Part shown: piece after piece, positions 58,551-64,000 of the stretch | How the letters are laid out: the number at the start of each line of letters is the position of its first letter | Position numbering within the stretch: the first letter of the stretch is position 1 | NCBI RefSeq assembly: GCF_002575655.3 | Contig: NC_053037.3 | Coordinates: forward strand, 141,061,207 to 141,125,206 | Direction of reading: 5' to 3' | DNA: 64,000 bases | Origin: Aegilops tauschii subsp. strangulata | Taxonomy: Eukaryota > Streptophyta > Magnoliopsida > Poales > Poaceae | Translations under genes and position numbers: made by a program | Notes under the pieces: generated by a model | Seen by the model: the letters and a program-made list of their open reading frames with translations, nothing else | Databases searched by the model: none | Told to the model about the DNA's origin: nothing

Positions 58551-61500
58551 ATGGTGAAGCTGACAATGATAGCCCGTATCACTGATGGCCTTCCATTGGC
58601 GGAGGGGTTAGATGATGGTCGAGATCTGAAGGATGCTGACTTCTACAAGCAGCAAGCAAAACTGTTGTTCAAAAACTTATCTAAAGGCCAACACGAATCA
58701 TCAAGGCTGTCAATTGAGACTGGACCGTACTATTTCCAGTATCCTTACCCTATATGTCATCTGCAGCATTTTAGTTTCTGTTTTGCAAACCATGTGATCT
58801 ATCTGTTACTATTTTGTCAAAGTTTTATGTGCCAAAGGGAAAAGGAATCATGCAAGTCTATGCAGACTAATTAGATAGCTAGCTTCTACTTCCTGAATCC
58901 TCCATGTTTACGATGATCTGTGATTCCTTGTAGTTGCTTCAGTAGTAGTCAAAGTTGTTTCTGCAAGTCAATTTTGGGAGTTCGAGTACCTGTATAAGTC
59001 TAGGACACAAATTTAAATATCAGATGCAAGAACAACTAATTTTTCATCTCCAAGCAGTTGTGTGGCATAATGAACATACTTATTTTCTGTTAGTGCTTAA
59101 TTTGTATAAGAATTGAAATCACCTGGTTTGCATTAGCATTTCATAGAGGCAAAGATAACATACTGCTTATGTGGGAAAGGGTTGGTGAGTTGAATAATGA
59201 ATACAGAACACTTTCTTGGGCCTTTCCCTTTTGCAGTACACCACTGTGTGCAGTGGTGGAGCGTGATAAGAAAGGAAGGAGGGGCCGAGAGAGAAAGAAA
59301 AATGATCTGGACTAGTGGAGAATTTTTTCGGACAAGAAGACCGTTCAGATTTTTTTTAACAAGAAAACCAGCAGAGATTTGGGAACAGAAGAAAAGTTCA
59401 CATATACAGCGATCATGCATCGGGTGTGCAGATTGCACGCACTGCCCGGCCCCAATGTCACGGCCCACATTGTAGCAAGGTAGCCCATAGAAGCAGCCAC
59501 TTACACTGGCCAGATCAAATAATTGGGTGACTGATCTAAATTGTATGGGTTATATACGTAGGTATTTGTATTTTGCAATTTTCGAAGACCGGGTCGTGGC
59601 CCTGTGTGGTCCCCACGTAGCTGCGCAGGTGACTGTGTGTATGCTGTGTCATATATGCACCATCTGTCTTCATGATACATTTTTTTACATTGCATGTAGT
59701 AAGATGCATTGTTAATTTTGCGAATAGTATATGTTGAGAAGCAAATCCTTGTCAGTAGTTTTAGCCTGTTTTCCTAGAAAAATTATCATGGCACTCTTGT
59801 TGCACCTTGATTCAACAAAACAGTTACATCATTGAGAGCCGCGTGTGCTATTTGACAATGTGTGACCGTTCTTATCCCAAGAAACTTGCATTCCAGTATT
59901 TAGAAGATCTAAAAAATGAATTCGAGAGGGTCAATGGCAACCAAATTGAAACTGCTGCAAGGCCATATGCTTTCATCAAATTTGGTATGGTTCTTCGATC
60001 TTATATGGACACTTTTTCACATTCAGCTTCTTATTAGCTACTGGGTGATGGCTTATATGTCTCTGTTTAGATACATTCATACAGAAAACTAGGAAACTAT
60101 ATTTGGATACCAGAACCCAGAGGAACCTTGCCAAGTTGAATGATGAGCTCTACGAGGTGCACCAGATTATGACTCGCAATGTTCAAGAAGTTCTTGGTGT
60201 GGGTGAAAAACTAGATCGTGAGTTTGCCACTGTCATCTATGTTTATTATGTTGAATTGTTACTTCATTATGTCTTCTATATTGATGGTCGTGCAAATGAT
60301 TTCTGCACATATTTACAATAGCTGGAAACTATCTGTAGGTGTTTACCTAAAAGGCACCAGTGAGTAGAGTTTCTGTTAGGTCCGCAAAGTAATTTGGTTT
60401 CAACAAACTATGTTGATTTTCCCTGGATTATAGGTTATTATTACACATGCTTCTTTTGGAAACCCTAGTCCTTGTATAAAAGTATTATGACTGCCTTAAT
60501 GCTACGTTTTCTTGATACTCCTATTGTTTGAGACATGTTCAAGCTTTGTCTGCATGATTGAATTGGTATTGTTTCTGCTTAATGTTATTGTTTCTTAACA
60601 TTTCATCTTCGTGTTTTGAACTGGCTTGCCCAGCGTTTCCCCTTTAGCATGACTTCTCGCAGTCTGTTCTAATGTATTAGCATAGTCATAATCCTCAGTT
60701 CTCAGCCATGTCAATTAAGACAATTGCTCAAAGAAAAGTTTCTTTTGCCCTTTGCAGAGGTGAGTCAAATGTCTAGTAGGTTGACCTCTGATACGAGAAT
60801 GTATGCAGACAAGGCAAAGGATCTCAATCGCCAGGTATGGTCCATTTTCCACTCCAGTATATATGTATCCAAGCAGCTAAGCCGAGTGTGAGTACTGAAA
60901 CAAATGATGAATTCGTATTGGACACATAGATAAGTATGTCTGGTAGTCTTCTCGATTCTTTTGCCATATCATCATTCTTAAATGGATAGATTCTTGAGGT
61001 AGATCTACTTTGTTTGGTTTGTAAGCATCACAGGGCTCTTTTCTTCTCAGACTTTTCATTATCTTCTTTAAATTAAAGGAGTCCTGAGGTAGATCTACTT
61101 TCTTTGGTTTGTGGTATCACAGAGGCCTCTTTTTTCTCAAACTTAACTAGTTGAAGGTTCCATAATTAGATATAGGCTGCCTTCGACTTGTCAGTGGATT
61201 ATGGTAATTTTGTTTGGCTAACAAGTTTGTACCTATTTTCCTATTTGAATAACCAACTTTTCCTATTTCCGTGGCTCTCTTTTCACATCAGATTGCCAAA
61301 TAACTTCTGCACATCACAGTTTTTTTGTAGAAAAGCACATGACAGTTGAGCAGCTGCAAGCGAGCATACTTATTGCCATTTCCCTTGTGCTTTCGATTTT
61401 AGTCTGATTGGCTACTTCCGGTGTAATCCTCACTTGAAACAAATAAAAAATGTGCACTATAAAACTAACTCGGTCCCGTTGTGATCTGCCACAAACTGCT

Positions 61501-61755
61501 CATTAGTGCTTAGTAATATTTCCGTGACTTCTGTTCGTGAAGCACACAAATTCCATTCTGTATCTTGCAGTCCTATGTGCATTAACAAAGCAGAATGGGA
61601 ATCTCTAGTCAACACTAGCCACCATACTTTTTCTTATTAATCTGACGCAATTGCCACTTGTGGTTTTTCAGGCCTTAATTCGGAAGTATGCCCCTGTGGC
61701 CATTGTGATGGGGATAGTACTGATGCTCTTTTGGGTCAAGAACAAGATATGGTGA
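58551..61755 (+). CDS. SEC22: SEC22-type R-SNARE (vesicle transport protein), complete
   Basis: Five coding exons join to 218 codons with all GT-AG borders and no break: 58551-58738, 59824-59984, 60071-60217, 60758-60834, 61672-61755. Length equals plant SEC22 as I remember it. Longin domain ~1-120 (MVKLTMIARITDGLPLAEGL, VCYLTMCDRSYPKKLAFQYL); SNARE coiled coil ~130-190 (NDELYEVHQIMTRNVQEVLG); C-terminal tail anchor ~198-213 (APVAIVMGIVLMLFWV) with a short lumenal KNKIW. It acts as a v-SNARE in ER-Golgi transport, pairing with Q-SNAREs. The position aligned with the usual zero-layer Arg is Val160. A non-coding exon and intron precede the ATG. Two upstream ATGs exist in the spliced leader. The ATG is chosen by family match. 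Confidence 0.95.
58739..59823 (+). other. SEC22 intron after coding exon 1
   Basis: 1085 bp, CCA|GTATCC to AACAG|TTACATC. 59200-59500 has a GA/T-rich patch and 'ccactgtgtgcagtgg', possibly an old insertion, but no ends are clear. Its ORFs (59197-59475 and 59133-59468) are intronic and not supported. Confidence 0.7.
60835..61671 (+). other. SEC22 intron before the last coding exon
   Basis: 837 bp, CCAG|GTATGG to TTTTCAG|GCC. It contains a diverged ~58-bp repeat with ~92-bp spacing ('gaggtagatctactttgtttggtttgt' region at ~60996 and ~61088). The other SEC22 introns (59985-60070, 60218-60757) show nothing notable. Confidence 0.7.
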
Positions 61756-62303
61756 CCGAGTGAAGCTCGACATCCTTCACTATGACGCCGAGAATTCTAT
61801 GTCAACAGATGCTTCTACAGCTTATCCCGCATCTGCCTATTCAAGCGAGATTACCTTTTTAGCCGCCTTATGTTTTTCCCAAACAAGAGGAGCAAACAGT
61901 AAACCCGTTGTGTAGTATTAGTATAGATCTGATCCTGATCCATGAGTTCTCCATGAAATCTTGGAGCCGAACATACCATGAACTATTCTATTAGAGGTGT
62001 GGATTCGACCGACATAGTAATTGGTCTTCATTTTGTGAGCCCAACATGTAAGATCTGTCGTGCAACATATTGTATGCAGAAATGCTTTGGTCGAGATGAA
62101 ATATGTTCAACATGCTACTGAAGAACAGGCCATGCCAACTTCATTTCCAATTTACCAAATTTTGTTCGGTGAAACGTTTTGACACGGAAAATTCACACGA
62201 TTCTAGTTGACACGGAAAATTCACACGATTCTAGTTGAAATTGCTTGTTTCCTGTAAAATCCTGCCTTAATAATTTCTTACAGTTGAACCCCCAAACCCC
62301 GAG
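61756..62303. other. Convergent intergenic region (SEC22 3' UTR to LEA_2 3' end)
   Basis: The SEC22 stop at 61755 and the LEA_2 stop at 62321 face each other across ~565 bp, so both 3' UTRs must share this space. A perfect 28-bp tandem duplicate (unit TTGACACGGAAAATTCACAC…) lies at 62179-62206 and 62207-62234. No clear AATAAA signal is visible on the plus strand. Confidence 0.6.
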
Positions 62304-62320
62304 CTAGTAGAGGCTGCGGG

Positions 62321-63544
62321 TCAGCACCGGAAGCCAAGCACCCTGCCGTCGATAGGCGAGACGCCGACGCGGCACACCTTGGACGCCTGCACCCGGTGCG
62401 TCAGCACCCGCAGCACCATCACCTTGCCCTTCACCACCAGCAGCGAGTCCACCTCCATCATGGCAGCCGCGGCCGCCGGCTGCTGCGCGGTCGTGTCCAG
62501 CGGCGGCGGGGTGGCCGCGGGGAAGGCCGGCACGGCGAAGGTGGTGGACCAGTGCTTGGTGCTGCCGCTGTCGATGAGGCCCGCGGGGATGTAGATGGAG
62601 CCGATCTCGCCGCCGGCGTAGGCGACGCGGAGCGAGCTGTCGAAGTGCGCGAGCGGCGCGCGGTTGGGGTTGCGCACGGAGGCCACCTGCTCGAACGTGA
62701 AGGCCACCGTGCCGTTGGCAGCCGCGAAGGACGGCAGCCGCACCGCCGCGACGGCGATCTCCGGCGGCTGCGGCCGGAAGAGGAGGAACAGCGCCGTCGC
62801 GGCCCCGCCGGCCGCGAACAGGAGGAAGGCCGCCGCCATAAGGCAGGACGCCAGGGCGGAGGTGCGGCGCCGCGGGGGGCGCTCCGGTTCGTAGTAGTAC
62901 GGGTACGGCCACGGGCTCGTCTCCGGCGGCCTGTCCGTGGTTGCGACGGGAGCCGCCGCCGCGCCGCCCCCCGGCACGTAGTACGGCCCCGGCCGCGGCT
63001 CCGGAGGCCTGGCCACTGTGGCGACGGGGGCCTCCCGAGCCGCGCGTCCCTCCGGCGAGCCATACAGCTGCTCCGGCGACCTGGCCACGGGGGCGACGGG
63101 AGCCTCCCGAGGAGTCTTGCGCTCCTCCGCCGCAACGTGCAGCTTCTCCGGCGGCCTGGCCACGGGGGCGACGGGAGCCTCCCGAGCCGCGCGTCCCTCC
63201 GGCGCTCCGTGAAGCTGCTCCGGCGGCTTGGCCACGGGGACGACGGGAGCCTCCCGAGCGGCGCGGCCCTCCGGCTTCCCGGCCGTCCTGGCGACGTTGG
63301 CGAGGAGAGCCTCGTGAGACGCGCGGGCCTCCTCCGCGAGGCTGGGGCGGGGCCGCGGCTCCGGCGGCCTGGCCCTGTCGGCGACGGGAGGCCCGCGGGC
63401 CGCGGGCTCCTCCGCCGCGCGGAACGGCCTCGGCGCCTGGCCCAGGCGCTGCCGTGGGGGAGGCGGCCCGGCCGCGGCAGCCTCGCGGTCCGTCGGCGGG
63501 CGCATGCGCGGCGGGAGCGGGAGGGGTGGTTGCTGCTGCGGCAT
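62321..63544 (-). CDS. LEA_2 / NHL (NDR1/HIN1-like) membrane protein with long Pro-rich N-terminus
   Basis: Single exon, 407 aa, starting MPQQQPPLPLPPRMRPP at 63544. Residues 1-220 are Pro/Ala/Arg/Glu-rich and include four ~24-residue repeats (EGRAAREAPVAPVARPPEQL type, DNA 63000-63270). RPPRRRTS leads into one membrane helix at ~229-252 (ALASCLMAAAFLLFAAGGAA). The C-terminal LEA_2-like domain (~265-400) has VAFTFEQVASVRNPNRAPLAHFDSSL, with the family's NPN motif, and ends VSPIDGRVLGFRC. NHL proteins are plasma-membrane or ER-anchored and often pathogen- or stress-induced; the role here is inferred. The N-terminal tail is long for the family. Larger ORFs overlapping on both strands are GC-rich shadows. 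Confidence 0.85.
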   Translation of the reverse strand: MPQQQPPLPLPPRMRPPTDREAAAAGPPPPRQRLGQAPRPFRAAEEPAARGPPVADRARPPEPRPRPSLAEEARASHEALLANVARTAGKPEGRAAREAPVVPVAKPPEQLHGAPEGRAAREAPVAPVARPPEKLHVAAEERKTPREAPVAPVARSPEQLYGSPEGRAAREAPVATVARPPEPRPGPYYVPGGGAAAAPVATTDRPPETSPWPYPYYYEPERPPRRRTSALASCLMAAAFLLFAAGGAATALFLLFRPQPPEIAVAAVRLPSFAAANGTVAFTFEQVASVRNPNRAPLAHFDSSLRVAYAGGEIGSIYIPAGLIDSGSTKHWSTTFAVPAFPAATPPPLDTTAQQPAAAAAMMEVDSLLVVKGKVMVLRVLTHRVQASKVCRVGVSPIDGRVLGFRC

Positions 63545-64000
63545 CGTACTCCTCGCTCGCTAGTGGAGTGTGCGCGTGGCGCCCTCGCTCGCCCTTTGTT
63601 CGCTTGCGCCGCTTTGCGAGGGCACGGCACAATAATGCTGAACAATGCTGTTGGGTGGCATGTGCGCGCCCGAGCGGAAAGACGGGGGGTGGGGACTGGA
63701 GACTTCTCCTCCCGGAAGTGGGAAGTGGAGGTGCTTTTCGACTTTGGAGACTTCTCCTCCTCCCGGATGAGATGAGATCCAGCTGCTGCTGTACGTTACC
63801 GCTCACCAGTGTTCACGCATGTGAGTGACCGACCTCTGTGTGTGTGATCTCTGGCGCTGTGTGAAACCGCCCCGAAAGTCGACCGACGAATCTTGACCGT
63901 CCATGTCCTGGATCTCTTCTCCGTCTGAGCGCCAAGACGAAAGGGACGACGACCACGCCAATGGACAGTACGGGAAGCTTTGCTCGGGCTAGACAGCAGC
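63545..64000 (-). promoter_or_regulatory. Upstream region of the LEA_2/NHL gene
   Basis: No TATA box is evident within 150 bp of the ATG. A W-box-like TTGACC lies at 63893-63898, the class of site bound by WRKY factors, but a single 6-mer is weak evidence. No other gene is seen to the window end. Confidence 0.35.

Noticed and set aside
59200..59500. Transposon insertion in a SEC22 intron
   Set aside because: The segment looks repeat-like near 'cagtggtggagcg', but neither ends nor a duplicated target can be identified.
62304..63828. ORFs of 500, 459, 395 and 295 aa overlapping the LEA_2 gene in other frames and on the plus strand
   Set aside because: They follow from high GC with few stops. 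Only the 407-aa frame shows a membrane helix and a LEA_2 domain.

Overview
The window is nuclear DNA from a grass, almost certainly the wheat tribe (Triticeae: Triticum/Aegilops, or close relatives). The evidence is BARE1/Angela/WIS-type Copia LTRs that start TGTTGGAAATATGCCC, a CACTA transposon with 'ctttgccgtctgc' subterminal repeats, several Triticeae-type Gypsy elements, and spliced genes with GT-AG introns. About 57 kb is nested transposable elements. A small gene island lies at about 57.5-64 kb. Gypsy family names are not assigned, because by-eye naming is unreliable.

Layout. 1-604: end of a Copia LTR. 605-3898: internally deleted Gypsy (minus strand), inserted in the gag of another minus-strand Gypsy (3899-6593). 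6594-7523: unassigned repeat. 7524-16406: minus-strand Gypsy with gag and protease but no visible reverse transcriptase or integrase; it carries a degraded, apparently spliced gene on the opposite strand and a 188-bp hAT-like MITE inside gag. 16407-20036: another minus-strand Gypsy (gag-protease and one LTR). 20037-47134: an old plus-strand Angela/BARE-type Copia, cut in its polyprotein by a 22.5-kb CACTA element (21442-43951) flanked by a TAT duplication. Inside the CACTA sit two more Copia elements: a young one (23026-31771, GAGGG duplications, near-intact ORF with three stops) and an old one (33303-40289) that splits the tnp2 transposase gene and has lost most of its 3' LTR. 47135-51979: non-autonomous Gypsy (minus strand) with a tRNA-Asp-type primer site, a small ORF, ~0.73-kb internal repeats and a Mutator-like MITE with 11-bp duplications. 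52.2-53.9 kb: Gypsy and LINE remnants. 53.9-57.5 kb: tandem duplications and GC-rich minisatellite arrays.

Genes. Two ordinary genes look functional and converge tail to tail. One is a complete SEC22 R-SNARE gene on the plus strand (five coding exons, 218 aa, plus a 5' UTR exon). The other is a single-exon LEA_2/NHL-type membrane protein of 407 aa on the minus strand. SEC22 acts in ER-Golgi vesicle fusion. The LEA_2/NHL gene is likely a membrane-anchored stress or defence-related protein. Their adjacency does not imply a shared pathway.

I found no clear evidence of a wholly new system. The less ordinary items are the antisense spliced gene in the pol-less Gypsy, a 14-mer reused as polypurine tract and as coding repeat, a long hairpin in the probable 5' intron of the CACTA transposase gene, the repeat arrays next to the SEC22 promoter, and the apparent lack of the usual zero-layer arginine in SEC22.
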